DNA of 5,747 nt from Peptostreptococcaceae bacterium (GTDB lineage Bacteria > Bacillota > Clostridia > Peptostreptococcales > Anaerovoracaceae). Made by a program: the position numbers and the translations under genes. The stretch spans positions 1 to 5,747 of the forward strand of contig JAENWI010000107.1 in assembly GCA_016650115.1 (NCBI GenBank). The letters run 5' to 3'. The notes under the pieces are model-generated. The model was given only the letters and a program-made list of their open reading frames with translations. It was not told the origin of the DNA and did no database searches. Below, piece by piece: positions 1-5,429 of the stretch (position 1 is its first letter; each line of letters starts with the position of its first letter).

Positions 1-177
1 AGATAATTCTGTTTTAATTTTTTCAACATTCATTGCCTCAAGCTGAAGGTAAACCATAGTGCCTGTTGAGTCTTGTGTTAATGTTTGATCCATTTTAATG
101 GTGATTTCAGATCCTGGAATTAATTCCCCTGAAATAAGGTGGTTGCCGAGTATTTTGTATGCTAGATTGGTTCCCAT
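1..177 (-). CDS. acn: Aconitate hydratase, N-terminal fragment (cut by window edge)
   Basis: The 59 visible codons encode the start of a protein beginning MGTNLAYKILGNHLISGEL, with EITIKMDQTLTQDSTGTM following from about residue 24. The DQTLTQDSTGT segment followed by YLQLEAM is typical of the N-terminus of monomeric, mitochondrial/clostridial-type aconitases and separates it from isopropylmalate dehydratase large subunits. Aconitase converts citrate to isocitrate through cis-aconitate in the cytoplasm using a [4Fe-4S] cluster. The cysteine ligands and most of the protein (family length is roughly 640 residues or more) lie outside the window, so intactness cannot be judged. The ATG at 175-177 is chosen because a GAAGGAG site precedes it and a perfect sigma-A promoter lies further upstream. 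It is divergent from the RNA helicase gene. Homoaconitase-like activity cannot be excluded from this fragment. Confidence 0.88.
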   Translation of the reverse strand, partial: MGTNLAYKILGNHLISGELIPGSEITIKMDQTLTQDSTGTMVYLQLEAMNVEKIKTELS

Positions 178-183
178 TCTGTT

Positions 184-190
184 CTCCTTC
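184..190 (-). promoter_or_regulatory. Ribosome-binding site of the aconitase gene
   Basis: Read on the minus strand, GAAGGAG lies six bases before the ATG at 177. This strong Shine-Dalgarno match fixes the start codon of the truncated aconitase frame. Confidence 0.85.
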
Positions 191-194
191 AGTT

Positions 195-240
195 AAACAA
201 AGTTATAATTGTATTTTTGTATACAATTATAACTTTGTTT
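195..240. repeat. 20-bp perfect inverted repeat, candidate operator at the aconitase promoter
   Basis: Arms 195-214 and 221-240 are exact reverse complements of 20 bases, separated by 6 bases. The right arm covers the -10 box of the aconitase promoter. A separate 10-bp palindrome, TTGTATACAA (217-226), sits on the loop and inner right arm, exactly at the predicted start point. Because the start near 219 lies between the arms, only the left arm would be transcribed. The dyad is therefore better explained as a DNA-binding site than as an RNA hairpin or terminator. TTGTATACAA-type palindromes are common operators of FadR-subfamily GntR regulators. Aconitase genes of Bacillus are instead repressed through a dyad by the LysR-type CcpC. 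The actual binder is unknown. Confidence 0.72.
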
Positions 241-254
241 GCAAAATGTGTCAA
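226..254 (-). promoter_or_regulatory. Consensus sigma-A promoter for the aconitase gene
   Basis: On the minus strand the -35 hexamer TTGACA (249-254) and the -10 hexamer TATAAT (226-231) both match consensus 6/6, with the optimal 17-bp spacer (232-248). The start site should fall near 219, giving an untranslated leader of about 40 bases before the ATG. An unregulated promoter this good would be very strong. That fits the presence of an apparent operator dyad overlapping its -10 and start point. The hexamers and spacing are seen directly; activity and start position are inferred. Confidence 0.88.
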
Positions 255-339
255 GAAGATTTCTCGTGAATAAGCACAAATATATATAAAAATTTCTATT
301 GAGTTTCTGGTGCTTGGCTTCTCAAAAATTTTATAATAC

Positions 340-368
340 TTGCAAAATTATGTATTTTAGTATACAAT
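340..368 (+). promoter_or_regulatory. Probable promoter of the DEAD-box helicase gene
   Basis: A -35 element TTGCAA (340-345, 4/6 match) and a -10 element TACAAT (363-368, 5/6 match) are separated by exactly 17 bp. The start would fall near 375, giving a leader of about 66 bases. The -10 lies inside GTATACAATTA (360-370), an 11-mer also found at 219-229 in the aconitase operator, so both divergent promoters may answer to the same protein. Confidence 0.6.
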
Positions 369-386
369 TAGATGTTGTCTAAAAAA

Positions 387-440
387 GACCAAGTGGAACT
401 GAATGTTGTTAGTTCCTAAGGTTAAAACGAAAGGAACTAA
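387..440 (+). promoter_or_regulatory. Helicase mRNA leader with two mutually exclusive hairpins around the ribosome-binding site
   Basis: The ribosome-binding site is AAAGGAA (430-436), four bases before the ATG at 441. Bases 409-417 (TTAGTTCCT) are exactly complementary to 432-440 (AGGAACTAA). That is a 9-bp hairpin ending directly at the start codon and burying the core of the ribosome-binding site. The same bases 409-416 can instead pair with GGAACTGA (395-402) as 8 bp including one G-U, with a 6-base loop. An extra ACC (388-390) to GGT (420-422) helix can close that alternative, which leaves the ribosome-binding site free. The complementarity is seen directly. The switching role is inferred, but fits the post-transcriptional or cold-dependent control known for DEAD-box helicase genes. 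Confidence 0.55.
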
Positions 441-2162
441 ATGGAAAATATAAATTTTAAAGAACTAAATCTATCAGAGTCAATGCTAAAGGCTTTGGAC
501 GATATGGGATTCGAAGAAGCAACGCCAATTCAATCAAAAGCTATTCCCCCAGTAATGGAGGGAAAGGATATAATAGGGCAGGCTCAAACGGGCACCGGAA
601 AAACATGTGCCTTTGGTGTCCCTGCCGTCGAAATGATTGATCCAAAAGTATCAGGAGTTCAGGTGCTGATGTTATGTCCAACCAGAGAGTTGGCTATCCA
701 AGTATCCGAAGAACTGAAAAGCCTATGTAAATTCAAGAAGGGTATTAAGACACTTCCAATTTATGGCGGCCAGTCAATTGACAGGCAAATTATGGCTCTT
801 AAGAACAAACCGCAAATTATTATTGGTACACCGGGTAGAGTAATGGACCATATGAGAAGGCATACTCTTAAACTTCAGGATTTAAAAATGATTGTTCTTG
901 ATGAAGCAGATGAAATGCTGAACATGGGTTTCAGAGAAGATATTGATATCATTCTTAAAGAAGTGCCGGCTGACAGGCAGACATTACTGTTTTCAGCAAC
1001 TATGTCAAAAGAAATTCTGGAAATTACAAAGCTTTATCAAAGAGACCCTATGATCATAAAAACTGTTCATAAGGAACTGACAATGCCGACAACAGAACAA
1101 TTTTATATTGAAGTACGGGAATCATCAAAGCTGGAACTGCTTTGCAGAATGATTGATGCAAAGAACCTGAAGGTTGCTATTGTGTTTTGTAATACCAAAC
1201 GTAAGGTTGACGAGGTTACCACAGCTCTTCAGACGAGAGGGTTTTCTGCGGAAGCATTACATGGCGACATGAAACAGACAGAGCGTGACAGAGTTATGAA
1301 CAAGTTCAGAAAAGGACTTGTTGACATACTGGTTGCGACAGATGTTGCCGCCAGAGGGATTGACGTAAATAATGTTGAAGCAGTATTCAATTATGATATA
1401 CCTACTGACGAAGAGTATTACGTACATAGAATAGGTAGAACAGGCAGAGCAGGGAAGAAGGGGATTTCTTACTCATTCGTATTTGGAAGAGATGTTTTCA
1501 AATTGAGAGATATTCAAAGATATACGAAAACAGATATTCATTCTATGAAACCACCTTCGCTTTCAGATGTAGAAGAGGTTAAACAGGACTCTACAGTTAA
1601 ACAGATATTAACCGCTTTAGAGCTTGGCGGATATTCAAAATATAATGCTATTATAGAAAAAATTCTTGAGGCATCTGAGGATGCTACGACAATGGATGTT
1701 GCTTCAGTGCTTTATAAGGTGGCATTTGGCGGTGTTGAGGGAAGAGATTATGCTGATTCCGGGTTAGATGCTGATGATGAAATGGAGTACACCACTGGTG
1801 GAATGGCTAGATTATTCATGAATGTAGGAACTCTGGATAATATCCAGCCTAAGAACATCGTTCAGGGTATCGCGTCAAAAACTTCAATGCCAGGCAAGAT
1901 GATTGGTGCAATAGACATTCATAAGCAGTTTACTTTTATTGAAGTACCAACGAAATATGCTGATGAAGTAATAGTTGCAATGGCCGATTTCACGCATAAG
2001 GGAAGAGTTGTTGTCATTGAAAAAGCTTCAAAAAGACAGAAGAGCGGCAGTGGCAGCGGAGGCGGAAACAGAGGAAGATCTAGCGGACACGATGGTGGCG
2101 GCAGCAATTCAGGTGGATTTGCCAGAAAAAGAATTGAACAAAAGGGTAAAAAGAAGTATTAA
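441..2162 (+). CDS. deaD: DEAD-box ATP-dependent RNA helicase, DeaD/CshA type, with DbpA-like RNA-binding domain
   Basis: This 573-residue cytoplasmic ATPase unwinds short RNA duplexes. Relatives act in ribosome assembly, mRNA turnover and cold adaptation. All helicase motifs are present in order: Q motif GFEEATPIQ (23-31, with upstream F6), Walker A AQTGTGKT (48-55), PTRELA (80-85), GG (109-110), TPGR (130-133), DEAD (154-157), SAT (185-187), IVFCNT (247-252), ATDVAARGID (299-308) and HRIGRTGRAG (329-338). After a linker and helical region, residues about 455-528 form a DbpA-type RNA-binding domain (ARLFMNVG, then IGAIDI, then FTFIEVP). The tail from about 530 is Gly/Ser-rich with scattered Arg/Lys and ends in KGKKKY, a likely non-specific RNA-binding tail. 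Length lies between CshA/YxiN and E. coli DeaD. The ATG at 441 has an AAAGGAA site just upstream. The gene is monocistronic, with its own promoter and terminator. DeaD, CshA and DbpA are hard to separate here; the helicase call itself is secure. Confidence 0.95.
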   Translation: MENINFKELNLSESMLKALDDMGFEEATPIQSKAIPPVMEGKDIIGQAQTGTGKTCAFGVPAVEMIDPKVSGVQVLMLCPTRELAIQVSEELKSLCKFKKGIKTLPIYGGQSIDRQIMALKNKPQIIIGTPGRVMDHMRRHTLKLQDLKMIVLDEADEMLNMGFREDIDIILKEVPADRQTLLFSATMSKEILEITKLYQRDPMIIKTVHKELTMPTTEQFYIEVRESSKLELLCRMIDAKNLKVAIVFCNTKRKVDEVTTALQTRGFSAEALHGDMKQTERDRVMNKFRKGLVDILVATDVAARGIDVNNVEAVFNYDIPTDEEYYVHRIGRTGRAGKKGISYSFVFGRDVFKLRDIQRYTKTDIHSMKPPSLSDVEEVKQDSTVKQILTALELGGYSKYNAIIEKILEASEDATTMDVASVLYKVAFGGVEGRDYADSGLDADDEMEYTTGGMARLFMNVGTLDNIQPKNIVQGIASKTSMPGKMIGAIDIHKQFTFIEVPTKYADEVIVAMADFTHKGRVVVIEKASKRQKSGSGSGGGNRGRSSGHDGGGSNSGGFARKRIEQKGKKKY

Positions 2163-2223
2163 GCCCATTATAAGCAGCCTAGATTGGGCTTCAAGCCCAG
2201 TCTAGGCACCCTATAATGGGTTT
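2161..2223 (+). repeat. Quasi-palindromic double-hairpin element in the helicase 3' UTR
   Basis: Starting inside the helicase stop codon, two 31-base units (2161-2191 and 2193-2223) are inverted copies with 26/31 identity, one base apart. They fold into one long stem: 12 pairs at the base (2161-2172 with 2212-2223), a 4x4 internal loop, then about 14 pairs closed by TCA. Each unit also starts with AAGCCCA and ends with TGGGCTT or TGGGTTT, so it can close as its own smaller hairpin. Two of the five differences remain G-U pairs only in plus-strand RNA, suggesting the helicase mRNA is the functional form. No T-run follows, so it is not a standard terminator. A small hairpin GGCT-GAAA-AGCC follows at 2230-2241. 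Confidence 0.75.
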
Positions 2224-2256
2224 GAAGCTGGCTGAAAAGCCTACTTTAGATTGAAA

Positions 2257-2310
2257 ATTCAACAAAAAAGCACCTGTGGAAAGTTATCCACAGGTGCTTT
2301 TTTGTTGAAT
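2257..2310. terminator. Bidirectional intrinsic terminator between helicase and dihydropyrimidinase genes
   Basis: Arms 2257-2280 and 2287-2310 are perfectly complementary over 24 bp with a 6-base loop (AAGTTA). The GC-rich core GCACCTGTGGA is flanked by an A-run on the left and a T-run on the right, so it works as stem plus T-run in both directions. It ends the helicase transcript from the left and the transporter-dihydropyrimidinase transcript from the right, between their stop codons at 2162 and 2348. The loop and right arm contain TTATCCACA (2284-2292). Confidence 0.93.
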
Positions 2311-2347
2311 TGTGTTGATATCTGAAAATTAATAGATATTTGAATTT

Positions 2348-3751
2348 TTATAGAGTGGGGCTGTTTAATTTAATAGGTTTGCACTTAATCAATTTTCCAG
2401 CGCCTTTATTACCAAGGAACTTACCATCTTTGTAAACTAGTGTTCCTCTGCTGTATGTTGCAACAGGATAACCTTTGCATTCTACACCTTCCCATATTGT
2501 ATGATCAAGATTTCCGTGCATTTCAGCATTCTTGATTGTAACCTTTTTCTTTGGATCATAAATAACGATGTCAGCATCAAGTCCAACCTGTAATGCTCCT
2601 TTAAGGTGATCAAGACCAAATAGCTTTGCAGGATTTGATGAACAAAGTTCAACAGCCTTATTAAATGAAATTCTGCCTTTATTTGCCTCTGATAAAACAT
2701 ATGGGTACATATTTTCTATGCCGGCACAACCATTTGGAATAGTTGTAAAGTTACCAGGTTTGCCATCTTTAGTAGTGATTCCCCAGTCTTTTTCAGCCTG
2801 TGTAAACGGACAATGGTCAGTGGCTATAGTTGTTATGTCACCTCTCTTGATAGCGTCCCAGATAGCATCCTGTGATTCTTTTCCTTTAACCGGAGGGGAA
2901 CACACAAAATCTCTGCCTCTTTCTCGCTTATATACGTCACTGGTAAAATGAAGGTATTGAGGACAAGTTTCTGCGAAGATTGGATAACCTTCATCTCTTG
3001 CCTGAGTTACCGCATCGACGCCTTGCTTATTGGCTAAGTGAACGATGTATAATGAAGTGCCAGCCATTTTTGCAAGATTAATTGCTCTTACGTCTGCTTC
3101 CCCTTCAACATTTTCGTTCTTTGCCATGTAATGCCACCATGCCTCAGTTTTACCTTCAGAAAGATATTGCTTCACAAGAACATTATTTACATCTCTATTT
3201 TCTGCATGTACACCAACCAGGGCACCAATTTTAGCTGCCTTTTGAAGAACTTTATAAAATGAACCATCATCAACTCCAAAGTCATATACCATAAACACTT
3301 TGAATGAAGGTATGCCGGCTTTTAATGCATCCTCCATAGTATCTAGCAATGCATCTGTTGAAACGTCACAAACGCCAACATGGAAAGAATAATCAACTGC
3401 AGCATCTGGTGCAGCAATAGCATCTCTTCTTTTTATTGCATCAAGCATTGATTCGCCTTTGCCTTGAAGGACAAAGTCGAAAACAGTGGTGGTACCGCCG
3501 CAGGCAGCTGATTTGGTTCCTGTGTAATAGTCATCAGAAGAAATTGTCCCGCCGAAAGGCATCGCAAGGTGTGTGTGACCATCGATTGCACCAGGAAGAA
3601 CAAGCTTGCCTTTAACATCAACAATCTCAGTACATTTATCAGGTTTCAGGTTTGTACCAATTGCTATAATTTTCCCGTCTTTTACGGCGATATCTGCCTT
3701 GAATGTTGAATCTGCAGTGACGATAGTGCCGCCTTTTAGTAATAAATCCAT
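2348..3751 (-). CDS. hydA: Dihydropyrimidinase / D-hydantoinase family cyclic amidohydrolase
   Basis: This 467-residue cytoplasmic enzyme should hydrolyse the ring of 5,6-dihydropyrimidines or hydantoins to N-carbamoyl amino acids. Family metal and active-site residues are all visible: H59 and H61 in DGHTH, the carboxylated-lysine candidate K151 in FKVF, Y156, H182 in VHAEN, S285 in CSPP, H238 in IVHLA, D312 in TDHCPF and N340 in IPNG. IPNGCAGIE and TDHCPF favour dihydropyrimidinase over allantoinase or dihydroorotase. Length is normal for the family. Two departures are seen: the gate loop after Y156 (YDFGVDD) looks two residues shorter than the usual YKGVLMVDD-like form, and the usual Ser-Arg-Pro stretch near 210 reads MAKNEN. 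The ATG at 3751 has an AGGAGG site 8 bases upstream. It is the second gene after the transporter (119 bases apart) and is followed by a terminator. Exact substrate is not determinable here. Confidence 0.92.
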   Translation of the reverse strand: MDLLLKGGTIVTADSTFKADIAVKDGKIIAIGTNLKPDKCTEIVDVKGKLVLPGAIDGHTHLAMPFGGTISSDDYYTGTKSAACGGTTTVFDFVLQGKGESMLDAIKRRDAIAAPDAAVDYSFHVGVCDVSTDALLDTMEDALKAGIPSFKVFMVYDFGVDDGSFYKVLQKAAKIGALVGVHAENRDVNNVLVKQYLSEGKTEAWWHYMAKNENVEGEADVRAINLAKMAGTSLYIVHLANKQGVDAVTQARDEGYPIFAETCPQYLHFTSDVYKRERGRDFVCSPPVKGKESQDAIWDAIKRGDITTIATDHCPFTQAEKDWGITTKDGKPGNFTTIPNGCAGIENMYPYVLSEANKGRISFNKAVELCSSNPAKLFGLDHLKGALQVGLDADIVIYDPKKKVTIKNAEMHGNLDHTIWEGVECKGYPVATYSRGTLVYKDGKFLGNKGAGKLIKCKPIKLNSPTL

Positions 3752-3759
3752 AATAAAAA

Positions 3760-3765
3760 CCTCCT
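3760..3765 (-). promoter_or_regulatory. Ribosome-binding site of the dihydropyrimidinase gene
   Basis: AGGAGG on the minus strand, 8 bases before the ATG at 3751, is a full-consensus Shine-Dalgarno site. It gives the second gene efficient independent translation initiation downstream of the intergenic hairpin. Confidence 0.88.
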
Positions 3766-3794
3766 ATTTTCATGATATTATATTTCCTATAAAA

Positions 3795-3823
3795 CAGGAG
3801 CCCTTGGGTCTCAAGGGCTCCTG
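3795..3823 (-). terminator. Intergenic hairpin between transporter and dihydropyrimidinase genes (partial terminator or mRNA stabiliser)
   Basis: Arms 3795-3806 and 3812-3823 are perfectly complementary over 12 bp, GC-rich, with a 5-base loop. On the minus strand the stem is followed by only TTTTATA, a short T-run. The hairpin may end part of the transcripts after the transporter gene, or protect the 3' end of a processed upstream mRNA. Since no good promoter was found between it and the dihydropyrimidinase, read-through is presumably needed to express the second gene. Confidence 0.65.
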
Positions 3824-3870
3824 CAGGACCATCAATAAAATTATGTTCTATTGTTATGTTGTTTTATGTA

Positions 3871-5406
3871 TTAAGCTCTCTCTGTTAATGAGTGATGCTC
3901 TTCATCGCTAAGTAATGAAGTTTTTTCATTCTTCATAAGAACGATATAAATTGCAAGACCTACAAAGAAACCAAATAAATAACCGTTAGCTGCGATCCAG
4001 TGCAATACAGTACCGAATGCAGTTCCAGAAGCAACTTTAAAGTTACCCATTAATGGAAGGATAAATGCACATACCCAAGCGATGATAGCTCTTATGTTCC
4101 ATCCGCCCTGATACCAGTATCTGCAGCCTTCACCCTGGAAAAGAGCCATAACATCAATATTTCTCTTCTTAACTATGTAATAGTCAGCTACAAATATTGC
4201 AGCGATAGGAGATAAGATTGATCCATAAGTTCCAAGCCATCCAAAGATGTAAGTACCGGCTTCGCTGAAAATCCACCAAGGCTGGAATGCAACCGATATG
4301 ATAACAGTTGCCAAAACTCCCATTTTGTATGAAATTCTGTGTGGAGAAATATTTGAGAATCCATTCGCTGGGGCAACTACATTAGCAGCAATGTTTGTTG
4401 TTAATGTGGCAACGATAAGACCAAGTGCTGCAATGATAACTATGAATGGATTGTCTATAGTGAAAAGAACATCTGTAGGATTGAAGATTGATTCACCTAG
4501 TGCCAATTTTGTTGCCTGAGCAAAGTATGCACCGATAAATGCACATGCTGCCATTGCAACTGGCATTCCGTAAAGTTGCCCTCTGAATTGTGCCTTTTGA
4601 GAGTGAGCATATCTTGAAAAGTCAGGGATATTTAATGCCATAGTAGCCCAGAACGCGATATTAGCTGTAAGTCCACCAAGGAATACATACAGGAATCCGC
4701 CATTTGAATCTACAATACCTACATCACCAGAAGCCTGTGTAACCTCTCCAATGGAGAAACCGGAAGAAAGAGCAAGGTTGGTAGCCCAAGCTAAAAGCGC
4801 AAGACATAATACAATTAGTATTGGTCCGCCAACTGCTTCCATCCATTTGATGCTTTCTGAACCAGTATATGAAATCCATAATACCAGTAGAAGAAAAAGT
4901 CCAAAGCCGATGAAAGGAGCAGCGGTCATTGTTGCGAAATTTGGAGAGAATACTCCGATAATGACCACAAATCCTGCACCACCAATCCATGATTGAATTG
5001 AGCACCATCCGCAGGCAACAAATGCTCTTGATAAAGATGGAATTTGTGCGCCGATTGAACCAAAGGTCATTCTGGCAAATACTGGGAAAGGGATGCCGTA
5101 TCTTGTACCGGCATGTGAGTTTAACTGAATAGGAACAAGAATGATTATATTCCCTAATGCTACGTTTAAAACAGCTATCCAAGGGGATAACCCTAATCCT
5201 ACCAGCCCTGATGCCATTGTGAAGGAAGGAATACATACTGACATTCCAACCCATAGCATACTAATGTGATAAGTAGTCCATGTTCTTTGTGAGATTGAAG
5301 TAGGAGCTAAATCTTCATTGTAATATTTTGAAGAAGAAAGCTCTGCTCTTGCGATGTCTGTTAATTCAAACAGGCCATCACGTTCAACTTGTGTGTACTT
5401 TGACAT
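3871..5406 (-). CDS. NCS1 family nucleobase/hydantoin-type cation symporter
   Basis: This 511-residue hydrophobic protein has about 12 membrane segments between roughly residues 45 and 490 and short polar ends. It belongs to the nucleobase:cation symporter-1 family (Mhp1 hydantoin, PucI allantoin, uracil and cytosine carriers), which imports rings with sodium or protons across the cytoplasmic membrane. Evidence includes the N-terminal RTWTTYHISMLWVGM, then LNSHAGTRYGIPFPVFAR, CGWCSIQSW, WATMALNIPDFSRYA and TLTTNIAANVVAPAN. By spacing, W134, Q138, W253 and N342 match the Mhp1 substrate residues W117, Q121, W220 and N318. A333, T336 and T337 match its sodium-site residues A309, S312 and T313. 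F252 stands where Mhp1 has G219. The ATG at 5406 follows a GGAGGTG site. First gene of an operon with the dihydropyrimidinase, which points to a dihydropyrimidine or hydantoin cargo; uracil or allantoin remain possible. Confidence 0.92.
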   Translation of the reverse strand: MSKYTQVERDGLFELTDIARAELSSSKYYNEDLAPTSISQRTWTTYHISMLWVGMSVCIPSFTMASGLVGLGLSPWIAVLNVALGNIIILVPIQLNSHAGTRYGIPFPVFARMTFGSIGAQIPSLSRAFVACGWCSIQSWIGGAGFVVIIGVFSPNFATMTAAPFIGFGLFLLLVLWISYTGSESIKWMEAVGGPILIVLCLALLAWATNLALSSGFSIGEVTQASGDVGIVDSNGGFLYVFLGGLTANIAFWATMALNIPDFSRYAHSQKAQFRGQLYGMPVAMAACAFIGAYFAQATKLALGESIFNPTDVLFTIDNPFIVIIAALGLIVATLTTNIAANVVAPANGFSNISPHRISYKMGVLATVIISVAFQPWWIFSEAGTYIFGWLGTYGSILSPIAAIFVADYYIVKKRNIDVMALFQGEGCRYWYQGGWNIRAIIAWVCAFILPLMGNFKVASGTAFGTVLHWIAANGYLFGFFVGLAIYIVLMKNEKTSLLSDEEHHSLTERA

Positions 5407-5411
5407 TTAAA

Positions 5412-5418
5412 CACCTCC
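5412..5418 (-). promoter_or_regulatory. Ribosome-binding site of the NCS1 transporter gene
   Basis: GGAGGTG on the minus strand, five bases before the ATG at 5406, is a near-perfect match to the anti-Shine-Dalgarno sequence and selects this start codon. Confidence 0.88.
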
Positions 5419-5429
5419 ATTTAATAAAT

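Noticed and set aside
332..337. Perfect TATAAT on the plus strand upstream of the helicase.
   Set aside because: No acceptable -35 lies 16-18 bp upstream and there is no TGn extension. The TTGCAA-17-TACAAT pair just downstream is a better promoter.
387..423. AAGTGGAACT in the helicase leader resembles part of a T-box riboswitch.
   Set aside because: The conserved GCG end, specifier stem and leader terminator are missing, the leader is only about 66 bases, and the downstream gene is not amino-acid related.
1919..2205. Open frames on both strands overlapping the 3' part of the helicase gene (minus 1919-2107, plus 1975-2205).
   Set aside because: They are compositional shadows of the Gly/Ser-rich tail codons, giving Pro/Leu-rich or Ala/Glu-rich low-complexity peptides with no own ribosome-binding site. 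The plus frame also runs into the 3' UTR hairpins.
2257..2310. Replication origin or other DnaA-dependent locus suggested by the TTATCCACA match.
   Set aside because: Only one perfect box is present, with no cluster, no AT-rich unwinding module arrangement and no dnaA/dnaN genes nearby. The stem-loop is fully explained as a terminator.
3777..3782. TATAAT on the minus strand just before the dihydropyrimidinase, a possible internal promoter.
   Set aside because: At 17 bp upstream the sequence is AAGGGC within the hairpin. The nearest TTGAGA is 26 bp away, so no credible -35 is present.
2482..3911. Several 60-100 codon open frames on both strands overlapping the dihydropyrimidinase gene, one running past its start (plus 3606-3911).
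   Set aside because: They lie opposite or out of frame with a well-supported gene, show no family motifs and cross the intergenic hairpin. There is no convincing initiation signal.
4188..5254. Open frames inside the NCS1 gene, the longest being 176 codons on the minus strand (4724-5254).
   Set aside because: The peptide is an off-frame reading of membrane-segment codons with unusual Cys/Ser/Arg content, and the in-frame transporter is intact over its full length.
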